Below are positions 54,496-63,180 of a stretch of 64,000 bases of DNA, piece by piece (positions within the stretch are counted from its first letter, which is position 1; each line of letters starts with the position of its first letter). The position numbers and the translations under genes are program-made. Origin of the DNA: CAVVIH01 sp963748295 (GTDB taxonomy: Bacteria; Acidobacteriota; Vicinamibacteria; Vicinamibacterales; 2-12-FULL-66-21); NCBI GenBank assembly GCA_963748295.1, contig CAVVIH010000006.1, positions 1,054,001 to 1,118,000 of the forward strand. The letters run 5' to 3'. A model generated the notes under the pieces. It was not told where the DNA came from. It worked only from the letters and a program-made list of their open reading frames with translations, and did not search any database.

Positions 54496-56427
54496 ATGCG
54501 GACACGGCCCACGATTCTCGCCGTCGTCATGGTTGCGACTGTAACTGCGCTGCCGCGCCTCGCGGCGCAGTCCGCCCAGCAGCCGGTCTTCCGATCCGGC
54601 GTCGACCTGGTCACCATCGACGTCACCGTCGTCGGCGAGGGCGGCCGGCCGCTCGACAACCTGGGGGCGGAACAGTTCGAAGTGAAGGTCGACGGCACGA
54701 AGCGGCGCATCGTGCGCGCGGTTTACGTGCAGAACAGGCCGCAGGCGGCAGCCGCGCAGCGCACCGTCGATCTCTCCTCCTATTTCTCGTCGAACGACGA
54801 GGTGCCGACCGGCCGGCTGCTGTTGATTGCCGTCGATCAGCAGCACATCCGGCGGGTCGAGGGCCTGGCGGCGCTGCGCGCGGCCGCCGATTTCGTCGAT
54901 CAGCTCGACCCGGCGGATCGCGTCGCGGCGGCGCCGGTCAACCACGTCGGACCGCTTCAATTCACCAACGAACACGCGGGCGTCAAGAAGTACCTGCAGG
55001 GGCTCGCGGGCACCCAGACGTCGCTTCGTGGACAGTTCAATCTCGGCGTGACTGAGTCGCTGTCGATCGCCGACGGGCAGCGCACCTGGCTCGATCGGGT
55101 GGTCCTGCGCGAATGCGGGCAGCCGCTGTCGCGGTTCAACAATCAGGCGAGGATCGACGAAGCGGAAGGCTTGCGCGATCCATGTCCGGTCCAGGTCGAG
55201 CAGGAGAGCCGGGCGCTGGCCCAGGAGATCCGGGCGGATGCGCGCGCGTCGCTCAACCAGCTGCTCGGCCTGATCGCACGGCTGGCGGAGATCGACGAGC
55301 CCAAAACGCTCGTGCTCGTCTCGGAAGGGTTGATCGCCGAGCCGCAGATGATCGATCTCACGTCGCTCGGCGCCGCCGCTCAGGCAGCGCGCGTCACCAT
55401 CTACGTGCTGCAGCTCGAGCAGCCGGTGTTCGACGCGGCGGAATCGATCGTCTCGCCGACGCTGTATCAGGATCTTCAAATGAAGATGGACGGCCTCGTG
55501 CGGCTGGCCGGCAGCGCGAAAGGCGCGCACTTCCGGCTGGTTGGCGCCGATCCGTACCCATTTCGGAGAATCCTTCGCGAGATGTCCGGCTACTACCTGC
55601 TCGCCTTCGAGGCTTCGGCCGCAGACCGCGACGGCCGGACGCGGCGCATCGATGTCTCGACCAACGCGCCGGGCGCCACCGTCCGCGCACGGCCGCTGTT
55701 CCGGAGCAGCGGCGCCGCGCCGAAAGACGGCGACGAAAGCCAGATCGTGCGCCTGCTTCGCAACCCGCGCATCGCGACGGAACTGCCGGTGCGCGCTACC
55801 GCTTATACGTTCCGTGATTCCGTGGACAGCAAGATGCGGGTCATTCTGGGCGCCGATGCCGACGGCGGAGCGTCGCAGCAGATGACGTTCGGGTACGTGC
55901 TGATTGACAGCGCCGGCGTGATCGCATCGAGCGGCAGCGACCCGGCGGTCGAAGGACGGTTCACGCAGGTGGTATCGCTCGCGCCCGGGCGCTACTCGCT
56001 GAAAGTGGCGGCCATCGATTCGACCGGCCGCCAGGGCAGCGTCGAGCGCGTCGTCGACGCACGGCTGATCGGCGCCGACGGAATCGGGCTCAGCGATCTG
56101 ACGATTACCGACAGCGAGCCAGGCCAGGCGCTCCGTCCCGTCGTCGCCGGCACCAGCTCCGACACCGCGGGCGCGGTGCTCGAAATCTACGGCCCACCAG
56201 GCTGGAAGCCGCAGGGCGTCTCGGTCCGCGTGGAAGTCAAACCAGTAGAGGGGTCGTCACCGGGGCTGAGCGCTGCGGCGAGCCTTTCAGCCGTCGGCGC
56301 CAGCACCTTGCGCGCGCGGGCGGAGCTGAAGCTTCGGGATCTTCCTGCGGGCGCCTATGTCGCCACCGCGCACGTCACCATGCCCGGCGGCTCGGTCAGG
56401 CGGGTTGAAAGAGGTTTCCTTCGATAA
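54496..56427 (+). CDS. VWFA-related domain secreted protein (acidobacterial type)
   Basis: 643 residues from ATG 54496. Signal peptide (TILAVVMVATVTALPRLAAQ), then the motif FRSGVDLVTIDVTVVGEGGR typical of Acidobacteria 'VWFA-related' proteins. The VWA-like domain spans about 100-350 (LLLIAVDQQHIRRVEGLAAL, KTLVLVSEGLIAEPQMIDLT). The expected MIDAS DxSxS is replaced by DQQHI, so metal binding is doubtful. The C-terminal half is beta-rich (YYLLAFEASAADRDGRTRRI onward). Function unknown, exported. The TAA stop reads straight into a heptad array. Confidence 0.85.
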   Translation: MRTRPTILAVVMVATVTALPRLAAQSAQQPVFRSGVDLVTIDVTVVGEGGRPLDNLGAEQFEVKVDGTKRRIVRAVYVQNRPQAAAAQRTVDLSSYFSSNDEVPTGRLLLIAVDQQHIRRVEGLAALRAAADFVDQLDPADRVAAAPVNHVGPLQFTNEHAGVKKYLQGLAGTQTSLRGQFNLGVTESLSIADGQRTWLDRVVLRECGQPLSRFNNQARIDEAEGLRDPCPVQVEQESRALAQEIRADARASLNQLLGLIARLAEIDEPKTLVLVSEGLIAEPQMIDLTSLGAAAQAARVTIYVLQLEQPVFDAAESIVSPTLYQDLQMKMDGLVRLAGSAKGAHFRLVGADPYPFRRILREMSGYYLLAFEASAADRDGRTRRIDVSTNAPGATVRARPLFRSSGAAPKDGDESQIVRLLRNPRIATELPVRATAYTFRDSVDSKMRVILGADADGGASQQMTFGYVLIDSAGVIASSGSDPAVEGRFTQVVSLAPGRYSLKVAAIDSTGRQGSVERVVDARLIGADGIGLSDLTITDSEPGQALRPVVAGTSSDTAGAVLEIYGPPGWKPQGVSVRVEVKPVEGSSPGLSAAASLSAVGASTLRARAELKLRDLPAGAYVATAHVTMPGGSVRRVERGFLR

Positions 56428-56545
56428 CTCCCAAGAAAGCCAACTCCCAAAGGAAACCTAACTCCCAAGAGACTCCCAAAACACCAACTCCCAACTACCC
56501 AGAGAATTGGGAGTTGGGAGTTGGTCTTTTTGGGACTTGTTTTTC
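56428..56545. repeat. Heptanucleotide array, AACTCCC word, filling a convergent gap
   Basis: AACTCCC units with AAAG/AAG spacers (56425-56498), then the reverse-complement form GGGAGTTGGGAGTTGGT (56509-56525). It fills exactly the 118 bases between VWFA stop (plus) and TonB receptor stop (minus). The VWFA TAA stop is part of the first unit (TAACTCCC). Confidence 0.85.
56483..56532 (+). terminator. Possible bidirectional rho-independent terminator formed by heptads
   Basis: ACCAACTCCCAACTACCC (56483-56500), loop AGAGAATT, then GGGAGTTGGGAGTTGGT (56509-56525) pairs over about 17 bp with one unpaired base, followed on the plus strand by CTTTTTGGG. It sits between the convergent VWFA and TonB genes, where a terminator is expected. 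Confidence 0.5.
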
Positions 56546-59500
56546 CTAGAACTCGTATCTCAGCGCGAACTGCATGCAGCGGCCGGCCTGCGCGTCGCAG
56601 GTGGCCAGCGTGCTGTTGTAGCGTCCGAACCCGGAGCGGTCCGGCAGCATCGTCAGGCTGGCGACGTCGAACTTGGTCGAGTTCAAGACGTTGAACGTGT
56701 CCCAGCGGAAGCGCAGCCGGTTGTCCGAGAACAGCCGGAACGCCTTGGTCACGCTGATGTCGAGGTTGAAGTAGCCGTCGCCGCGGAAGATGTTGCGGTC
56801 GCCGGCTTCACCTGGCAGCGAGAAGCGGAACTTCGTCAGGGCGTCCTCAGCATCTGCCCACGGCGCTCGGCCGGTTGTCCACGGCGTTGCGGATCGTGGC
56901 GGTTTCCGGAACGTCGTTCGGGTCGATCAGCGACGCGTTGCCCTGCAGGTTCCAGTTGGTCGGCCAGCAGGAACGGCAGTTCTGGACGCTGAACGGGAAT
57001 CCGCTCGTCCACCGTGTCAGACCCGACACCGACCAGTCGCCGATGATCCCGTTGACGAACCCGTTGGCGTTGGTGGCGAAGCGTCGGCCCTGGCCGAACG
57101 GCATGTCCCAGATCCAGTTGAAGTTCACCTGATGCGTCACGTCGAAATCCGACCTGGCGTAGTTGATCTCCGGATCCCACGAGTTGATCAGGAACCCGCT
57201 GTAGCCGCCGGCGCCGAAGTTGCCGAACGCGCTGCCGCGCTCGACGTTCGATCCCATGTCCTCCGACTTCGACAGCGTGTAGTTGAGGTCGAACTGGATG
57301 CCGTCGGAATAGCGCTTGCGCAGCGTGAGGATCATCGCGTGGTAGTTCGATCGGCCGATCGAGCTCAGTGCCGCGACCGAGTCGTACTGCCGGTTGAAAT
57401 ACGAGAAGGGTCCAAACTTGCTGCAGGCCGGATCGCAGAACTGATCCAGCAGCCACAGCGACGTGATGTAGTCGGGCGAGTCGCGATTGAAGCGCCGCGC
57501 AATTGCCTGGGTGGCCGACAGGCCGGCGAAGGCCGTTCCGGCATCGGGGAACAGGTTCTCCCAGTACGGAATGTTCGCCAGCGACGGTGTAGGCGGAGTT
57601 CGCCGCACCCGCGGGGATGCCCGCCGCCTGCGTCGCGCGAATCAGCTGCTGCGCCGCGGTGAAGTAGTCCATGCCGGACCGCGTATCCACCAGGTTCAGC
57701 GGCATCGCCAGGTCGCGGCGAACGAGCAGGTCGCGGCCGAAGCGGCCGACGTAGCCGCCTTCAATCGCGAAGTTGCCCTTCAGCTCGCGGCCGATGACGA
57801 AATTCGCCATGTGGGCGGAGGGCGTCACCAGCGTGTCGTCGATGGTCGACGTGATGATGCCGGCCTCGATCGGCGGCGTCTGCGGGAAGCCTCCCGGAGG
57901 CGCCGTCGGCATCGTCGGCGGCATCGTCGTGTTGTTCACGAAACGCGCCCCGGGTATCGTCTCGTAGGGATCGCCGAACGGGCTGCTGATGGCTGGTCGA
58001 CATGCCAAACGCGAAGCTCTGGTCGAAGTTCAGCGCGATACCCTGGCCGATGCGGTCGAACACCTTGGAGTAGCCGGCGCGGACGACCATCTTGTCGCCG
58101 CCGGTCAGCCACTGCTTGAAGCCCGACTCGCCGCGAGGCGTCCAGGCGACCGACAGCCGCGGGGCGAAGTTGTTCTTGTCCCACTCGTAAAAGCCTTTGC
58201 CGCCATTCTTCGGCCCCGCCAGGTCGAAGGTGATGATCGGATCGGTGTTCGACGGGATGCCAGCGAGACCGTTGGCTCCGCGCTGTGCGAAGAAGTCGCC
58301 CATCGCCACGGTGGGCGCCACCTGCTGGCCATTCACTTCGTACGGCGGCGCGTAGAGGCCATAGCGCACGCCGGCGGTCACCGTCAGGTTCTCGGCAATG
58401 CGCCAGCTGTCCTGCACGTAGAACTCGTATTCGTCGGTCGCGTACTTGCGTTCGATGGCCTGGCCGACCGGCAGCAGGTTGCCCTCGACGTCGTAGTTCG
58501 CCCGCAGGTTGGCCTGCGACAGGACCGCCGAGGACGTTCAGCCACGCGTCGGCATAACCGGCCGCGAAGGTGCTCGCCACCGCCGGGTACAGACGTGCAG
58601 CCTGGCGTGGTGCAGTTCGCGCCCCTGAGGCATGTAGGTGCGGCCGATGCCGGAGACCCAGGACGGGTTGACGGTTGCCGAGAGGAAGGAGCCGGAGTTG
58701 CGCGTGCTCGGGATGCGGGTAAACCGGAGGTTCGCGCCGGTCTTGAACGTGTGCTTTCCCTTCAGCCACGACAGATCGTTGACGAAGTTGTGCGTCGGCG
58801 TTTCCCGCGTGGTCGTCGCGCTCAGCGGATCGAGCTCGTCGATGAACCTGAAATCGGTGAAGTTGGCGTTCAGTGTGCCAATCGTCCCCGTGTCGATCGC
58901 GGTCATGCCATAACGGAAGCTGTTGACGAGGGTCGGGCTGATGACGACGTCATGACCAATCGCAAAGCCGAAGTTGTTGAACACGGTCTGCGTTGCCGGG
59001 TCTCCTCCAGGAAACTGCGGCGCGGCAGCGATGGTGTCGTCCTGATAGTTCAGTCGCACGAACAGGCTCTGCTTGTCGCTCATGCGCCAGTCGTAGCGGC
59101 CGATGAACGTGTTGAACTTGTTCTCGATCGGCGCGGCGAACCGGAAGTCCATGATGTTCTTGCCGTCCAGCCCGGGTTCGTTCGGCCCCGGGAACTGACT
59201 GAAGTACTGCGATGCCGCGGCGCTCGGCCCGATACCGAGTGGATCCAGCGTCGCAATCTGTGCGGGTGACAGCCCGAACCACCCCGGCTCGATGCTGTGC
59301 GAACCCCTGAACCCTTGCACCGACCCGCCAGGGCACGCGGCGGCCGAGGCGCACCGATACTGCAGCACGCCGTCGCGGAAGGAATTCGATGGCACGGCGC
59401 GAACGACCGGCGATTCGCTGTTCTCGCGCAGGGCCTCGAAATTGCCGAAGAAGAACATCCGGTTGCGCTTGATCGGGCCGCCGAACGATCCACCCCAGGT

Positions 59501-60385
59501 GTCCTTGTCGAGCTTCGGCGCCTTGCTCTCGGTTTCCGCCAGCACCTGCGACAGCTTCAGGAAGTACTCGTTGCTGGACGTGTCGGTCCGCCGCAGGAAC
59601 CAGTAGGCGGAGCCGTCGAACCGGTTCGTTCCGCTGCGGGTGACCAGCGAGACCTGCGGGCCGCTCGAACGTCCCGCTTCCGCGCCGTAGTTGCTCGTGC
59701 TGACGCGGAACTCCTGCAGCGCCTCCTGCGTCACGCGGACGACTGACGTGTATGCGGCCTGCAGCTGCGGATCGTTCACGTCGACGCCGTCGAGCGTGAC
59801 GTTCTGCTGGTCCGAACGCGCGCCGGCCACCGAGCCGTAGCGCGGGTCCACGGTGTTTGGATTCGTCGTTGGAATGAAGACGGCGCCGGGCTGAAGGCTG
59901 AGAAGGTGGACGACGTTGCGCGCTTCGACCGGCAGCCGGGAAATCGTTTCGCGGCTCAGCGTGTTGCCAATGCTCGCGTCGGTCGTATTGATGAGCGGCG
60001 TGGCCTCGGTGACCGTGATCGTCTCGTTGACACCGCCCAGGGCCAGCGGAGCATCGACTTGCGTCGTGCTGTCGACGCGCAGGGTGACCTTCTCGTGAAC
60101 GTACGGGCTGAAGCTCGCCAATTCGAACTTCATCACGTACTCGCCGGGCGACAATCCGGGCATGCTGTACGTTCCGGTGTCGTTCGTGACCGTGCTGCGG
60201 ACCGCACCGTTCGCAACATTCGTAATGGTGACCGTGGCACCAGGGAGGACGGCCCCCTGAGTGTCTTTGACTGTTCCGGTGACCGTAGCCGTGCCGGCTT
60301 GCGCCCACGCAAAACCGGGAAGGGCCAGCAGCGCGAAGGCCGCCAGCAGCAGGACAGAATTCCACCTACGTACAGAGACGCCCAC
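56546..60385 (-). pseudogene. TonB-dependent receptor with carboxypeptidase-regulatory-like N-terminal domain, about five frameshifts
   Basis: Starts at GTG 60385 (GGAGG upstream) with a signal peptide (LLLAAFALLALPGFAWAQAG). A CarboxypepD_reg-like domain follows (GTVKDTQGAVLPGATVTITN), then the plug (LPVEARNVVHLLSLQPGAVF, SVAGARSDQQNVTLDGVDVN) and the barrel. It ends QFALRYEF with terminal Phe. This is the Oar-like acidobacterial SusC/TonB type of about 1,270 residues. The frame changes near 58610, 58528, 57992, 57588 and 56850; all pieces are collinear, so the indels are recent or sequencing errors. It would import a large substrate such as a glycan or peptide. The 240 bases upstream form a divergent promoter region with the gene at 60626. 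Confidence 0.82.
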
Positions 60386-60625
60386 GTTCCACCTCCACCT
60401 GGCGCCATGCCGCGCATCGCGCCAAAAAACGGGACGACGAACTCGCAACCGAGCGAGAGACGGGTAACTGGTTCGCTAAACGGCCGAAGTATAGTTACCC
60501 CCTCGTCATACGTCAACGCGCATTCACGGCTCACAATCGGCTGAAGATCGGCTCTGGATGCGCAATTCATCCCAAACCGTGAAGCTCATCGATCGGCTAT
60601 CATCCACCCGCGGCGGGGACGAACT

Positions 60626-61954
60626 GTGACGACCAACGACGACCTCTTCGAGCGGCTTCACCGGGCAAATGCCCGGGTGCAGCAGCGATACCCTGGCGAG
60701 AACCGCCGGCGTCAGCCGGTGCATACGGTGTACGGCGGCGCGCACCTGTTCCGCGCCGATACGGCTTCCCGGCTTGGGACGAATGCACTCAGGGCCCTGG
60801 ACGAGTACGCACCGCGGCCGGATGTGCTCGCGGAGGCGCTGGGGCTGCCGGCCGGCGATGCGTCGACGATTCGCCAGCGGGTCATCGAGAAGCTCGAACG
60901 GGAGCCAGTCGAGGATTTCCGGCTGGATTTCGAGGACGGCTACGGCAACCGGCCGGACCGGGAGGAGGACGATCACGCGGTGGCCGCGGCCCGCGAGGTC
61001 GCGCGCGGGGCGGAGTCGGGAACGCTGCCGCCATTCGTGGGCATCCGGATCAAGCCGCTGACCGACGAACTCTGCGAGCGCGCCCTCCGCACGACCGAGT
61101 TGTTCCTCGTGGAGCTGCTCGAACGGACGTCCGGGAATCTTCCCGGCAACTTCGTCGTGACGCTGCCAAAGATCACCTCGACCGAACAGGTCGCCGTCCT
61201 CGCGGAGCGGTTCTCGCGGCTGGAGGCGGAACGGCGGCTGCCGCACGGCGCGCTCAAGATGGAGCTGATGATCGAGACGCCGCAGTCCATCCTCGACGAA
61301 CGCGGCGTCGGCAGCCTTCCGGCGCTCGTCGACGCCGGCGGCGGCCGGATCACCGCCGCCCATTTCGGCACCTACGATTACACGGCCTCGCTGGGGATCA
61401 CCGCGGCGCATCAGCACATGCGGCATCCTGTCTGCGATTTCGCGCGGCAGGTCATGCAGGTGCTGCTTGCCGGAACCGGTGTGTGGCTGTCCGACGGCGC
61501 CACCAACGTGCTGCCCGTGCCGGTTCACCGCGCGCAGGAAGGCGCGGCGCTCACCTCCGATCAGATCGATGCGAACCGCGGCGCCGTCCATCGCGCCTGG
61601 AAGCTGCACTACGACGACATCCGCCATTCGCTGACGAACGGCTACTACCAGGGATGGGACCTCCACCCCGCGCAGCTCGTCACGCGCTACGCCGCCGTCT
61701 ATGCGTTCTTCCTGGAGAGCCTCGACGCGGCGTCAGAGCGCCTGCGCAACTTCATCGCGAAGGCGGCGCAGGCCACGCTCGTCGGCGAGATGTTCGACGA
61801 TGCGGCGACGGGTCAAGGGCTGCTGAACTTCTTCCTGCGGGCGTTGAATTGCGGCGCCGTCAAAGAAGAGGAGATCGGCAGCCTGACCGGGCTGACGCTC
61901 GAGGAGCTGCGGTCGGGGTCGTTCGTGAAGATTGTGAAGGGGCGGAAACAGTAG
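60626..61954 (+). CDS. CitE/HpcH-like aldolase family protein (DUF6986 type)
   Basis: 442 residues from GTG 60626. TIM-barrel of the citrate lyase beta/malate synthase superfamily. Visible are DFRLDFEDGYGNRPDREEDD (acidic metal region), KMELMIETPQSILDERG (Glu ligand) and AAHFGTYDYTASLGITAAHQ (Asp ligand), then MRHPVCDFARQVMQVLLAGT. In other bacteria the family is found near allantoin/ureide genes, as here. My inference is that it uses glyoxylate released from ureidoglycolate, perhaps in a malate-synthase-like condensation. Complete; convergent with puuD across an inverted repeat. Confidence 0.75.
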   Translation: MTTNDDLFERLHRANARVQQRYPGENRRRQPVHTVYGGAHLFRADTASRLGTNALRALDEYAPRPDVLAEALGLPAGDASTIRQRVIEKLEREPVEDFRLDFEDGYGNRPDREEDDHAVAAAREVARGAESGTLPPFVGIRIKPLTDELCERALRTTELFLVELLERTSGNLPGNFVVTLPKITSTEQVAVLAERFSRLEAERRLPHGALKMELMIETPQSILDERGVGSLPALVDAGGGRITAAHFGTYDYTASLGITAAHQHMRHPVCDFARQVMQVLLAGTGVWLSDGATNVLPVPVHRAQEGAALTSDQIDANRGAVHRAWKLHYDDIRHSLTNGYYQGWDLHPAQLVTRYAAVYAFFLESLDAASERLRNFIAKAAQATLVGEMFDDAATGQGLLNFFLRALNCGAVKEEEIGSLTGLTLEELRSGSFVKIVKGRKQ

Positions 61955-61956
61955 AA

Positions 61957-62034
61957 GGCAGGCCTAAAGGCCTGCGCTACGGCAGCCGACACGAGTCGAT
62001 ACGAAGGCACGTAGCGCAGGCCTTTAGGCCTGCC
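61957..62034. repeat. Perfect 25-bp inverted repeat between convergent genes
   Basis: GGCAGGCCTAAAGGCCTGCG plus CTACG (61957-61981) is the exact reverse complement of 62010-62034, with a 28-base loop (GCAGCCGACACGAGTCGATA and 8 more). Each arm itself contains the near-palindrome CAGGCCTAAAGGCCTG. It lies directly after the CitE-like gene stop and four bases before the puuD stop, so it may end transcription from both sides. No T-run follows. Its GCTACG end resembles the palindrome at 11898. Confidence 0.8.
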
Positions 62035-62038
62035 TGCA

Positions 62039-62842
62039 TCATGCTCTCCGCAACACCGCTGCCGCACCCCACCCCACCAGAATCAGAATCGCGAGGACGA
62101 TCAGTCCGTGCCGGCTCCCGTAGGTCGCTGTCGGGAAGTGGCTGCTGATCATGATGAAGGCGGTGGGGACCGCCATGAACGTGTTGTGCTTCGAGCGATG
62201 CTTGGCGCCGGCGCCCAATGCGGGGTCGATCGTCTCGCCGCGCGCCGCCATCGCCATCATCCGGCGCTGCGGCGGCAGGATTCGCATCCACACGTTGAGC
62301 GCCATGATCGTGCCGAACAGCGCGCCGATGTGGATGTAGGTGGCCCTCGGACTCAGGAATCTGCTCAGCAACGCCATCACCGCGACAATGCCGGCGAAGG
62401 CAACCGCGGCAAAAAGCGCTTCCTGGCGCGCCAGCGGGCTGGCGGCGAGCAGATCGTAGACGACCCAGCCCGTGATGAGCGTCGCCACGCCGATAGCGAT
62501 GCCGGTAGCCGGCGACACCGGCGCGGCGATCGGATCGACCATCAGCCCGCCGGCATAGAACACGATGACGAGCAGGAGCAGGCCGCTCAGCCATGTCGTC
62601 ATCGCTTCCCAGCGGAACCAGTGGACGTCCCCTGGAGCGACGCCAAGCGACTTCTGCTTCTCGACGGTGTAGAAGCCGCCGCTGTGGACCATCCATACGC
62701 GACCGCCCGGCTCACCCGCGGCCCTGCGCAGCTGGCCATCGAGCCACGTGAAGTAGTACGTCGTCCCAACCCAGAGGATCGCGGCAAACACGTGGACCCA
62801 GCGCACGATCAGGTTCAACCACTCGGACAGGCTGTAATCCAC
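62039..62842 (-). CDS. puuD: Urate hydroxylase PuuD, membrane domain only
   Basis: 267 residues from a GTG at 62842, two bases after the uraH stop (VDYSLSEWLNLIVRWVHVFA). Seven hydrophobic helices, including VRWVHVFAAILWVGTTYYF, MTTWLSGLLLLVIVFYAGGL and IHIGALFGTIMALNVWMRIL. The DUF989-type signature RWVHVF...LDGQL and SGGFYTVEKQ are present. Characterised PuuD carries a C-terminal cytochrome c domain; here the protein ends (GWGAAAVLRRA) with no CxxCH, so a separate electron acceptor would be needed. Oxidises urate to 5-hydroxyisourate. Confidence 0.85.
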   Translation of the reverse strand: MDYSLSEWLNLIVRWVHVFAAILWVGTTYYFTWLDGQLRRAAGEPGGRVWMVHSGGFYTVEKQKSLGVAPGDVHWFRWEAMTTWLSGLLLLVIVFYAGGLMVDPIAAPVSPATGIAIGVATLITGWVVYDLLAASPLARQEALFAAVAFAGIVAVMALLSRFLSPRATYIHIGALFGTIMALNVWMRILPPQRRMMAMAARGETIDPALGAGAKHRSKHNTFMAVPTAFIMISSHFPTATYGSRHGLIVLAILILVGWGAAAVLRRA

Positions 62843-62844
62843 GA

Positions 62845-63180
62845 TCAGCTCCCGCGATACGTCGTGTAGCCGTACGGGCTGACGAGCAGCGGCACATGCA
62901 GGTGACCGGCATCGGGCGCGAGGAACTCGACGACGGCTCTCGGATAAAAGGTGTCGAGCTGGCGGGACCCGAAATACGCGCCGATCTCGAAAATGAGGCG
63001 GTACTTGCCGGACGGCAGCCGAACTCCCGCATCGACGAGCGATGTCACGCGACCATCGGTATTCGTCACGCCGTCGCCGACAGGCAGCCACCGCATGCCG
63101 TCATGATGCTCGAGTCGCACCGCCACGCCAGTGGCGGGCCGGCCCGCCGACGTGTCGAGGACGTGGGTTGAAATGGTCAC
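62845..63180 (-). CDS. uraH: 5-hydroxyisourate hydrolase (transthyretin-like)
   Basis: 111 residues from ATG 63180, overlapping the upstream stop by four bases. HIUase motifs: STHVLDTSAGRPATGVAVRL (catalytic His near the start), the middle GVTNTDGRVTSLVDAG, and the C-terminal signature SPYGYTTYRGS, which separates HIUase from transthyretin. It hydrolyses 5-hydroxyisourate to OHCU. No signal peptide. Sits between the decarboxylase fusion and PuuD, in reaction order. Confidence 0.96.
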   Translation of the reverse strand: MTISTHVLDTSAGRPATGVAVRLEHHDGMRWLPVGDGVTNTDGRVTSLVDAGVRLPSGKYRLIFEIGAYFGSRQLDTFYPRAVVEFLAPDAGHLHVPLLVSPYGYTTYRGS

